From NCBI GenBank assembly GCA_027365415.1, contig DAHXNK010000010.1, positions 1-41,049 on the forward strand: a stretch of DNA of 41,049 nt. Reading direction: 5' to 3'. This document shows, piece by piece, positions 1 through 6,788 of the stretch. Source of the stretch: Acidobacteriaceae bacterium. Its GTDB lineage: Bacteria > Acidobacteriota > Terriglobia > Terriglobales > Acidobacteriaceae. The position numbers and the translations under genes are program-made. Positions within the stretch are counted from its first letter, which is position 1, and every line of letters begins with the position of its first letter. The notes beneath the pieces are model-generated. The model saw nothing but the letters and a program-made list of their open reading frames with translations. It was not told where the DNA came from and made no database searches.

Positions 1-15
1 GTTGTCGAGCTTCAT
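1..15 (-). CDS. Start of an unidentified gene downstream of argB (partial)
   Basis: On the minus strand an ATG at 15-13 overlaps the argB stop codon (TGA, 14-12), the same ATGA junction seen between argR/argC and argC/argB. Only five codons (M-K-L-D-N) fall inside the window, so the product cannot be identified. By operon context a further arginine gene such as an acetylornithine aminotransferase is expected, but this is inference only. Confidence 0.4.
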
Positions 16-794
16 GCGACCATCACCTCCGTGCCCTCGGTAATCCGAGATGAACATAGATCGGGCAGAATTTTTGCTGCGTCCGCTGGCAGAATACGCA
101 CGCGCTGCACGCCGTGCAGTAAGGCTTCGCGGCAGGCTCCCAGCTTGGGCAACATGCCGCCGCTGATGACGGCGTTGCTGGTCAGCTCTGGAATCTGTTT
201 CAAGCTCAACCAGCGCATGATTTCGCCATCGGCTCCGCGCACGCCCGGTACGTCGGTTAAAAAGACCAGCGTTTCGGCGCGACAGGCCACGGCGCAGGCA
301 GCGGCCATTTCATCGGCGTTGATGTTGTAATACTCGCCGTCAAAACCTAACGCGATGCTGGAGATGACGGGTACGCCGCCCATCTGCCAGACGGCGTGCA
401 GCCAGCGAGGATCGGAGGCGGCAATCTCGCCGACAAAGCCAAGATCGGGCGCGGTGCGCTTTTTGCGCGCGCGAAAGACCATGCCATCGCCGCCAGAAAG
501 GCCAACCGCCATTTGCCCACGCGCGCCAATCGCCGCTACGAGCTGCTTATTGACGCTGCCTGCCAGTACCATCAGCGCGGTATCGCGGGTCTCCGCGTCG
601 GTGATGCGTAGGCCGGAGATGAACTCGCTTTTCTTGCCCATCTGCGCCAGAGTGCGCGTCAACGCGGCTCCGCCGCCATGCACCACGGCCACCTGATTGC
701 CATCGCGAGCCATATCCGCAATTGCCTGCGCGCACGCCAGCAGCGTTGCTGCATCTTCAATGGCGCGTCCGCCAATTTTGACGACGTATCTCAT
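12..794 (-). CDS. argB: Acetylglutamate kinase
   Basis: Phosphorylates N-acetyl-L-glutamate with ATP, the second step of arginine synthesis, in the cytosol. The 260-residue protein has the amino-acid-kinase fold signatures: an N-terminal VVKIGG strand and loop, the HGGG substrate loop (about residue 40), the GLRITD segment, the NINADEMA motif and a C-terminal GGMLPKL motif. The ATG at 794 is chosen over an upstream in-frame start because it follows AGGAGGG at ideal spacing, overlaps the argC stop (ATGA), and the upstream extension is argC sequence read in another frame. Length and motifs are normal. It is the third gene of the argR-argC-argB operon, so it is probably controlled by ArgR at the promoter before argR. 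Confidence 0.95.
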   Translation of the reverse strand: MRYVVKIGGRAIEDAATLLACAQAIADMARDGNQVAVVHGGGAALTRTLAQMGKKSEFISGLRITDAETRDTALMVLAGSVNKQLVAAIGARGQMAVGLSGGDGMVFRARKKRTAPDLGFVGEIAASDPRWLHAVWQMGGVPVISSIALGFDGEYYNINADEMAAACAVACRAETLVFLTDVPGVRGADGEIMRWLSLKQIPELTSNAVISGGMLPKLGACREALLHGVQRVRILPADAAKILPDLCSSRITEGTEVMVA

Positions 795-1909
795 AGCAGT
801 CCCTCCTGCTCTGGCCAGCCAAAAAGCAAATTCATGTTTTGCACTGCCTGGCCCGCAGCACCCTTGAGTAGGTTGTCCAAGCAGGAGACAACGATGAGCC
901 GTTGTTTGTCTGCCGCTAAAGCAAATCCGATATCGCAGAAATTCGTGCGCACTACATGCTGAATCTGTGGCAGCCGCTCGCCGTGGAAGCGCACCAGTGG
1001 CGAATCCTTGTAAAAACTGCGATAGCACTCCGCAATGGCCGAAGCCTGCATGGGTTCGCGCAGCGTGACGTAAATTGTTGCCAAAATGCCGCGCGGAATC
1101 GGCAGAAGGTGTGGCGTAAACGTCATCTGCTGCGGAGCCAGATCTAGCTGCTCCAGAATTTCTCCCGTGTGTCGATGCCCGAAGACGGAGTAGGCAGAAA
1201 GATTGTCTGCCGCATACATGAAGTGCGTCTTGGCCGTGGGAGCTTTGCCCGCTCCAGAGACACCGGATTTCGCGTCGCAGATGATGCCACGGTTGAGATC
1301 GGCCCAGCCGGAGCGCACCAGTGGGGCCAGCCCAAGAATGGCCGCAGTGGAATAGCAGCCAGGATTGGCGACAATCTTCGCGCCTTTAATCGCGGCGCGA
1401 TGCAACTCTGGCATTCCATAGACGGCCTGCTGCTGCGTTGTGGCCGCGATGGTCGCGTCGGTATCTTCAAATTTATAGACGGCACGATTTTCTGGCTGCT
1501 GCAAACGCCATGCGCCGCTCAGGTCAATGACACGCACGCCGTGCGAGAGCAGATCGGGCACCCATGCGCGAGACTGCTCATGCGGCGTGGCCAGAAACAC
1601 AACGTCGATGTCCCGCTCCCGCAGCGCCGCCCAGCGAAATGGTTCCACGCGCAGGCTGCCAGACCCGTGCCCGGAGCCGTTGTTGTCGGCCAGTTGCGGA
1701 TGCAGATCGGTGAGCGCGATGCTCTCGTCGTTCGCGCTTTCCCGGCCAAAAAAGACTGGGGCCGTTCCATGCAGGCGGGGATGATGCAGCAGCAGCCGCG
1801 CTAGCTCCGCGCCCGCGTAGCCGCTGACACCCAGCACGGCGGTTTGCATCGCCGTGGATTTTGTTGCGGTCATGGATTTCGTTGCGGTCATGGATTTCGT
1901 TCCGGTCAT
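791..1909 (-). CDS. argC: N-acetyl-gamma-glutamyl-phosphate reductase
   Basis: NADPH-dependent reduction of N-acetylglutamyl phosphate, the third step of arginine synthesis. The Rossmann start (GVSGYAGAEL) and the catalytic-cysteine motif NPGCYSTA are both present. The ATG at 1909 gives 372 residues and overlaps the argR stop as ATGA, so I prefer it. In-frame ATGs also occur at 1891, 1873 and 1849; the last begins M-Q-T-A-V right before the conserved domain and gives 352 residues. The segment between 1909 and 1849 is three 18-base repeats encoding M-T-(G/A)-T-K-S and is unlikely to be part of the enzyme core. The stop overlaps the argB start by ATGA. Confidence 0.93.
   Translation of the reverse strand: MTGTKSMTATKSMTATKSTAMQTAVLGVSGYAGAELARLLLHHPRLHGTAPVFFGRESANDESIALTDLHPQLADNNGSGHGSGSLRVEPFRWAALRERDIDVVFLATPHEQSRAWVPDLLSHGVRVIDLSGAWRLQQPENRAVYKFEDTDATIAATTQQQAVYGMPELHRAAIKGAKIVANPGCYSTAAILGLAPLVRSGWADLNRGIICDAKSGVSGAGKAPTAKTHFMYAADNLSAYSVFGHRHTGEILEQLDLAPQQMTFTPHLLPIPRGILATIYVTLREPMQASAIAECYRSFYKDSPLVRFHGERLPQIQHVVRTNFCDIGFALAADKQRLIVVSCLDNLLKGAAGQAVQNMNLLFGWPEQEGLL
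1855..1908 (-). repeat. Three tandem 18-bp repeats at the 5' end of argC
   Basis: Units at 1855-1872, 1873-1890 and 1891-1908 (plus-strand unit TGGATTTCGTTGCGGTCA) differ from each other by one or two bases. Read on the minus strand they encode M-T-G-T-K-S, M-T-A-T-K-S and M-T-A-T-K-S, each unit supplying an in-frame ATG. They precede the conserved ArgC domain and probably arose by slippage or duplication around the argR/argC junction. Confidence 0.9.
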
Positions 1910-2370
1910 GCTTCGAGCAACTCCTCCAGCCGTTGGCGCAATTGGCTGGCTCGTTTCTGATCCTGGCAAATAATTAAAACGGTGTCATCGCCGGCAATGG
2001 TGCCTAGAACCTCCGGTAGTCGCTCCCGGTCGAGCGCCGCCGCCACGGGCTGCGCGCTTCCCGTGGTGGTGCGCAGCACCAGTTGATTGATCGCCTGACG
2101 AACCTCCAAACCAAAGCTGGAGAACATGGAATCCATAGAAGGCAACTCGGTGTCCTCGGCTGCGCCATTGGGAAAGCTGTATCCGTTCGGCCCTTTGTAG
2201 AGATGTAGCTCGTGGATGTCGCGCGACAGCGTGGCCTGCGTGACATCGAAGCTGCGGCGCAACAGATTGCGGCGTAGCTCATCCTGATTGAAGACCGGGG
2301 TCTCCATCAGAATGGTGCGGATCGCATTGTGGCGTTCGGCTTTCATTTGGGCGTGGCCTTTGCGTCTCAT
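1906..2370 (-). CDS. argR: Arginine repressor
   Basis: Arginine-responsive DNA-binding regulator of the ArgR/AhrC family, 154 residues. The N-terminal winged helix-turn-helix carries the recognition segment QATLSRDIHEL (about residues 45-55). The C-terminal oligomerisation and arginine-binding domain contains GTIAGDDTVLIIC with the Asp-Asp pair that normally contacts arginine. The start may be the ATG at 2370 or the ATG at 2346 (M-K-A-E-R-H), which has AAAGG in front and gives a more typical N-terminus. It is the first gene of an operon with argC and argB. The promoter before it overlaps palindromes that fit an operator, so it probably represses its own operon when arginine is plentiful. Confidence 0.93.
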   Translation of the reverse strand: MRRKGHAQMKAERHNAIRTILMETPVFNQDELRRNLLRRSFDVTQATLSRDIHELHLYKGPNGYSFPNGAAEDTELPSMDSMFSSFGLEVRQAINQLVLRTTTGSAQPVAAALDRERLPEVLGTIAGDDTVLIICQDQKRASQLRQRLEELLEA

Positions 2371-2432
2371 TGTTGCTGTGCATTGCGATGGGAATGGAGA
2401 AATGGCGTGGCGAAAAGCGCCAACGCATAAAC

Positions 2433-2458
2433 ATACATTCCAATGTATAAATATACAT
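2433..2458. promoter_or_regulatory. Probable ArgR operator (tandem ARG boxes)
   Basis: Two overlapping perfect palindromes share a central half-site: ATACATT-CC-AATGTAT (2433-2448) and ATGTATA-AA-TATACAT (2443-2458). Size, AT-richness and pairing in tandem resemble ARG boxes of other bacteria, although the exact half-site differs from the E. coli and Bacillus consensus. They lie 60-90 bases before argR and within its predicted promoter. Binding by ArgR is inferred. Confidence 0.7.
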
Positions 2459-2470
2459 AGCCATTGTCAA
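2442..2470 (-). promoter_or_regulatory. Sigma-70-type promoter of the argRCB operon
   Basis: On the minus strand a perfect -35 TTGACA (2470-2465) is followed after 17 bases by TACATT (2447-2442) as -10. Transcription would begin near 2435. The ARG-box-like palindromes fill the spacer and the -10, the usual arrangement for steric repression. Confidence 0.65.
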
Positions 2471-2562
2471 GCACATAATTTTCTTGGCTTTGGACTGGCG
2501 ATACATGCCGGGTTGGACGTAACCTTGCTTGAGATCAAAATAAACGCAGACAAAAGAAAACC

Positions 2563-4392
2563 ATGCTGAAACTGACAACCTTAAACGATGTTTTTTTTTG
2601 CGCCAGCAGTCGGGGCGAGGCCACGGTCATGCTTTGGCGCGATGGCGCAGGCACCTGGCAGCGCATCTCCTCGCGGCAGTTGTACCAGCGGGTGCGCGCG
2701 CTGGCCTCGGCGATGGCTGCTTGGGGCATCGGCAAGGGCGACCGCGTGGCTATTCTTGCCGAGAATCGCTGGGAGTGGGCCGTCACGGATTTTGCCGTGC
2801 TTGCGCTGGGTGCCGTCGATGTGCCGCTATACGCGACGTTGACGGAGGATCAGATTGCTACCATGCTGGCCGACTCCGGCGCGAGGATCGTGGTGGTATC
2901 GAGCGCGCAGCAATATGAGAAGGTTGCAGCCGCGCGTTCCCGCACCGTGGTGGAAAAAATCTTGGTGATGGATCGCGAGCCAAAGATTCCGCTGGCGACC
3001 TGGTTTGGCGACCTGATGCCGGGAGCATCCGCAGCGGAGACAGGTCCGCGACTGGAACGCGACCCGGAGTTTGATCGCCGCGTTGCTGTCGTGCAGCCGG
3101 AGGATTTGGCAACCATTATTTATACCTCCGGCACTACAGGAGAAAGCAAGGGCGTCATGCTGACGCATGGCAACATTGCGGCCAATCTGAATCACTCCAC
3201 CACGCTCTTTGGATGGGGCGAGGCGGATTCCTGTCTCTCGTTTCTGCCGTTGTCGCACATCACGGCCCGACATTTGGATTACGCGTTATTTTCCTATGGC
3301 GCAACGCTGGCCTATTGTCCGCAATTCGATCTGTTGCCAGTGGCCATGCGTGAAGTGCGCCCGACGGTTTTTGTTGGCGTGCCGCGTGTCTACGAAAAGA
3401 TTCGGCAGGAGGTGCTGCGTCGCGCCGGGGAATCGCCCCTGCGCAAATGCCTGCTCCACTGGGCGCTGCGTCGCGGCGCGAATCATCGCGCGGAAATTAT
3501 GCAGGGAGAGATTCCATCCAGCCCAGCCTGGAAACTGGCCAATCGGCTGGCCTTTGAGAAAATCCGCGCAGGCTTTGGAGGTCGCGTGGCGCATTTTATC
3601 TCTGGCGGCGCGCCGTTGGGCCTGGATACGGCCAACTGGTTTCTCCAGATCGGCACTCGTATTTTTGAGGGCTATGGACTCACCGAGACCTCGCCCGTCA
3701 TTGCGCTGAACAACCAGCAGGCCTACCGAGTTGGCTCTGTGGGCAAGGTGTTGCCAAATCTGGAAGTAAAACTGGCCGAGGATGGCGAGCTGCTGGCGCG
3801 TGGGCCGTCGATTTTTTCGGGCTATTGGCACAAGCCGGAGCAGACGGCGGAGGCATTTACATCAGACGGCTGGTTTCAAACCGGAGACATCGCGCAGATG
3901 GATGCCGACGGGTTCCTGTTCATCACTGACAGAAAAAAGGAGCTACTTAAGACCTCTGGCGGCAAGATGATTGCTCCGCAGCCCATCGAAAATCAATTGA
4001 AGGCCAATGTTCTGGTGGGCAATGCCTGCGTGGTGGGTGACAGGCATAAGTTTGCCGCCGTGTTGCTGTCGCCGAATTTTATTGCGCTGGAAGCCTGGGT
4101 AAAGGCCAAGGGGATTCCGATGCAGAACTCGGCGCAAAATGCGGCGCAGATTCGCAAGGCGTGGATTGAGCATCCTCAAGTGGTGGCTGCGTATCAGGAG
4201 ATTGTCGATCGGGTGAATGCAACGCTGCCCAGTTATGAGACATTGAAGCGCCTGCGTCTGGTGGCCGAGGAGTGGACGCTGGAGACCGGAGAGTTGACTC
4301 CCAGCATGAAGCTGAAGCGCCGCGTCATTCTGGAACGCTACGCGCCACAGATTGCCTGGATGTATGCCGACGAAGCTACAGCCCATCGCTAA
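2563..4392 (+). CDS. fadD: Long-chain fatty-acid CoA ligase (AMP-forming)
   Basis: Activates fatty acids to acyl-CoA through an acyl-adenylate, probably at the inner face of the membrane. The 609-residue protein has the adenylate-forming P-loop YTSGTTGESKG (residues 187-197), the FEGYGLTETSP motif (368-378) that binds AMP, and the hinge region TGDIAQMDADGFLFITDRKK followed by KTSGGK. This is the FadD15/long-chain subfamily rather than the acetyl-CoA synthetase type. It is transcribed divergently from argR and converges on argS with 21 bases between the stops. The ATG at 2563 has only a weak purine-rich stretch before it. Codons 10-13 contain a run of nine T residues; the frame is clean through it. 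Acyl chain preference cannot be read from the sequence. Confidence 0.9.
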   Translation: MLKLTTLNDVFFCASSRGEATVMLWRDGAGTWQRISSRQLYQRVRALASAMAAWGIGKGDRVAILAENRWEWAVTDFAVLALGAVDVPLYATLTEDQIATMLADSGARIVVVSSAQQYEKVAAARSRTVVEKILVMDREPKIPLATWFGDLMPGASAAETGPRLERDPEFDRRVAVVQPEDLATIIYTSGTTGESKGVMLTHGNIAANLNHSTTLFGWGEADSCLSFLPLSHITARHLDYALFSYGATLAYCPQFDLLPVAMREVRPTVFVGVPRVYEKIRQEVLRRAGESPLRKCLLHWALRRGANHRAEIMQGEIPSSPAWKLANRLAFEKIRAGFGGRVAHFISGGAPLGLDTANWFLQIGTRIFEGYGLTETSPVIALNNQQAYRVGSVGKVLPNLEVKLAEDGELLARGPSIFSGYWHKPEQTAEAFTSDGWFQTGDIAQMDADGFLFITDRKKELLKTSGGKMIAPQPIENQLKANVLVGNACVVGDRHKFAAVLLSPNFIALEAWVKAKGIPMQNSAQNAAQIRKAWIEHPQVVAAYQEIVDRVNATLPSYETLKRLRLVAEEWTLETGELTPSMKLKRRVILERYAPQIAWMYADEATAHR

Positions 4393-4413
4393 CCGAAGCG
4401 GGCTGCGGCGCTG

Positions 4414-6579
4414 CTACATCACTTCGGGAACTTCGATGCCAAGCCAGCCCAGGGCGCGAGTCAGTTCGCGCAGCGCCACGGCAGCCGTGGCCAGCAGCAA
4501 TGCTTTGCGGGCTGGGTCAGCCTCGGTGAGTATGTGATGACGATGATAGAAATTATTAAACTGTTGGGCCAACTGAAAAACATACTTGGCGAGAAACGCT
4601 GGTTCTGTGGTGCGAATCGCCTGGTCAATGATCGGGGCGGTTTTAGAAGCAGCCAGCCAGACCTCCCAGATACTGTCACCCTCTTCGCCGGAGAAAAAAG
4701 GCGCTACGTTCCAATGCGAACTTGAATAAGCTTTAAGGATTGTTTCTTCAATACTTAATTCCCCAAGGATGTGTTGCATGGCCTTGGAGTATTGTTCATC
4801 TGCAAGAGTTTGAGCATTTTGCAATAGGGGGTCGTTGCTCTGTTCTGCCTTGCGAAAAATGTTCGCGGCGCGGACGGCGGCGTACTGCGCGTAGGGGCCG
4901 GTTTCGCCCTCAAAGCTGAGCGCGTCCTTAAAGTCAAAAGCAATAATTGTGTTGCGCGTGAAGCGCAGCATGTAATAGCGCAGCGCGCCCACGGCGATCT
5001 TGGTGGCAATGTTGGTGCGCGTTGCGTCGTCCAGTTCGGGGTGACGCGCCGTTACCTCGCCGAGTGCGGCTTCAATCATGCGATCAATTAGATCGTCGGC
5101 CTTCACGCCGAAGCCTTTGCGTCCAGAGACCTCAATAAAGGGACGAGCTTTGTCCTCGTCGGATAGGGCATAGCCCAACTCTTCGGCACAGCGCGGAGTG
5201 AGCGCGACCATCTCGTAAGAAAAATGGTGGTAGTTCTTGGCCTCTTCAGCAAAGCCCATGCCACGCAGCGCTTCGATTACATTGTTTTGCGGATCGGTCT
5301 GGCGCGAGTCAATCACGTTGTAGATGACTTCTGCTTTGCCAAAGTGCGATGGGCCGATGCTGGGATCTTTTTCGTCGGGCAGGCAGGAAATGTCGCATTC
5401 ATGGCCATTGGGGTACGTATAAAAATTCTTTTGGCTAAAGTTCAAGCCGAGCTTGTTGAACTTCCATAAGTGATAGGCAATATCTTTGCCGACGTAGGTG
5501 ACGGGACCGTCCGCATCTGGATTTTCCTTGTTGGAGCGAACAATGATTTTTGCCTCTTCGTCGGGACCGTCGTCGGTTGCGCCAGCAGTTCCTGCGCGGC
5601 GCATCACCCAGCAGCCCGCGTTTTTTCCTTTTTCTTCTCTGTACAGCACGCCTGTTTTCTTCATCAGCGCAAAGGCCGCATCCCAGAAATGCAGGCGCAG
5701 AACTTCACTCTCGCGCGGCAGAAAATCATACTGAATGCCCAGACGCTCCATCGTCTCCAGATGCCGGTGGACGATGGCCGTGGAGACAAGCTCGGCAATC
5801 CCAGAGATTTCGTTGCCGCCCTGCTCCAGCGCGTGTAGCGTGTCCATGCGGATTTTCTTGCGCGCTTCTTTTTGCGCCGGGTCTTCCTCATACCATTGAG
5901 AGACACGGGCGTAGAGATCCCAGCAGACAAAGTCGATGCGTTCCCCGCGCTTGCGGAGAGATTCCATCCACTGCTGGACTCCTGCGAGGTTCATACCCTC
6001 CAGATGCGTCAGGGCGACAACGATGTCTGCCACCTGCACGCCGGTGTTATCAATGTAGTTCTGCACGCCGACGATGTTTTTTGTTTTGCCGTCAGCCCCC
6101 ACACGCATCATGCGCACCAGCGTGTCGCCAAGAATGGCGTTACGCAGATGGCCGATGTGCGCGGCCTTGTTGGGATTGATGCTGGTGTGTTCTACAAGGA
6201 TGAATGGATTAAAGATGTGATTCACGCCAGAACTTGCGGCTTTTGGAACAGGACGTTTCGCCCTACCAGACGCAATGTCTCGCGACGCAGTACAGCGATC
6301 CAGTTTGCAGTTGATGTACCCAGCACCTGCAATCTCAAAAGTGGAGAAACCTTCGATATTTTTTGCCCGAAGCTGCGCGGCCAGTTCTTCGGCGATTTTG
6401 CGCGGAGCTTTTTTGAGGCGCTTGGCCAATTCAAAGGCGATGGGCAGGGCAAACTCGCCGTATTCAATTTTGGGCGGCTGCTCGATGGCAAGCGCGGCGA
6501 TGTCGTCGATCTGATAAGGCGGCTGCTTCAGAATTTCTTGGATGGCCGATTCCAGAGCCTTGCCGTAGGTGAGATACAT
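4414..6579 (-). CDS. argS: Arginyl-tRNA synthetase
   Basis: Charges tRNA-Arg with arginine; class I synthetase. An N-terminal Add-1-like domain (residues 1-95), the HIGH signature (141-144, HIGHLRNA), the KMSKS-equivalent SGRKGFGVKADDL (about 482) and a C-terminal DALR anticodon-binding domain ending E-V-P-E-V-M are all visible. At 721 residues it is well above the roughly 550-600 typical of bacterial ArgRS. Most of the excess lies between HIGH and the KMSKS-like loop, including a charged segment around T-D-D-G-P-D-E-E. The frame is intact, so this looks like a lineage-specific long form rather than an error. It is monocistronic and divergent from metG. The start has only a weak GGAT-type ribosome site. 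Confidence 0.93.
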   Translation of the reverse strand: MYLTYGKALESAIQEILKQPPYQIDDIAALAIEQPPKIEYGEFALPIAFELAKRLKKAPRKIAEELAAQLRAKNIEGFSTFEIAGAGYINCKLDRCTASRDIASGRAKRPVPKAASSGVNHIFNPFILVEHTSINPNKAAHIGHLRNAILGDTLVRMMRVGADGKTKNIVGVQNYIDNTGVQVADIVVALTHLEGMNLAGVQQWMESLRKRGERIDFVCWDLYARVSQWYEEDPAQKEARKKIRMDTLHALEQGGNEISGIAELVSTAIVHRHLETMERLGIQYDFLPRESEVLRLHFWDAAFALMKKTGVLYREEKGKNAGCWVMRRAGTAGATDDGPDEEAKIIVRSNKENPDADGPVTYVGKDIAYHLWKFNKLGLNFSQKNFYTYPNGHECDISCLPDEKDPSIGPSHFGKAEVIYNVIDSRQTDPQNNVIEALRGMGFAEEAKNYHHFSYEMVALTPRCAEELGYALSDEDKARPFIEVSGRKGFGVKADDLIDRMIEAALGEVTARHPELDDATRTNIATKIAVGALRYYMLRFTRNTIIAFDFKDALSFEGETGPYAQYAAVRAANIFRKAEQSNDPLLQNAQTLADEQYSKAMQHILGELSIEETILKAYSSSHWNVAPFFSGEEGDSIWEVWLAASKTAPIIDQAIRTTEPAFLAKYVFQLAQQFNNFYHRHHILTEADPARKALLLATAAVALRELTRALGWLGIEVPEVM

Positions 6580-6645
6580 GCGCGATCCAATGCAGAAAAA
6601 AGATATGGGTCTATGAGAAGTTTAACAGCAGCGGGGTACAGCGCG

Positions 6646-6742
6646 GTCATTCTGAGGAACGTAGTGACGAAGAATCCAAAAGGTGCAGGCAAAGTCGATG
6701 CAGCCCGCATTCTCTGGATGCTTCGCTTCGCTCGGAATGGCA
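6646..6742. repeat. REP-like imperfect palindromic intergenic element
   Basis: The left arm (6648-6677) begins CATTCTGAGGAACGTAGTGA and ends GAAGAATCC. The right arm (6716-6740), reverse-complemented, begins CCATTCCGAGCGAAGCGAAG and ends GCATCC. The arms are thus diverged versions of one module facing each other across about 38 bases. It sits between the divergent argS and metG genes. Modules of the form ATTC-GAG-GAAG-ATCC recur in acidobacterial intergenic DNA to my knowledge; copy number cannot be checked from this window. Confidence 0.6.
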
Positions 6743-6788
6743 CTTTTACTTTTGTCTGCGTTTGACGCTGCTGCACGCGAACCCTAAG

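Noticed and set aside
2591-2599. Run of nine T residues near the start of fadD as a phase-variable switch
   Set aside because: The run encodes Phe codons in a continuous frame and one short homopolymer is not enough evidence for slippage control in this genome.
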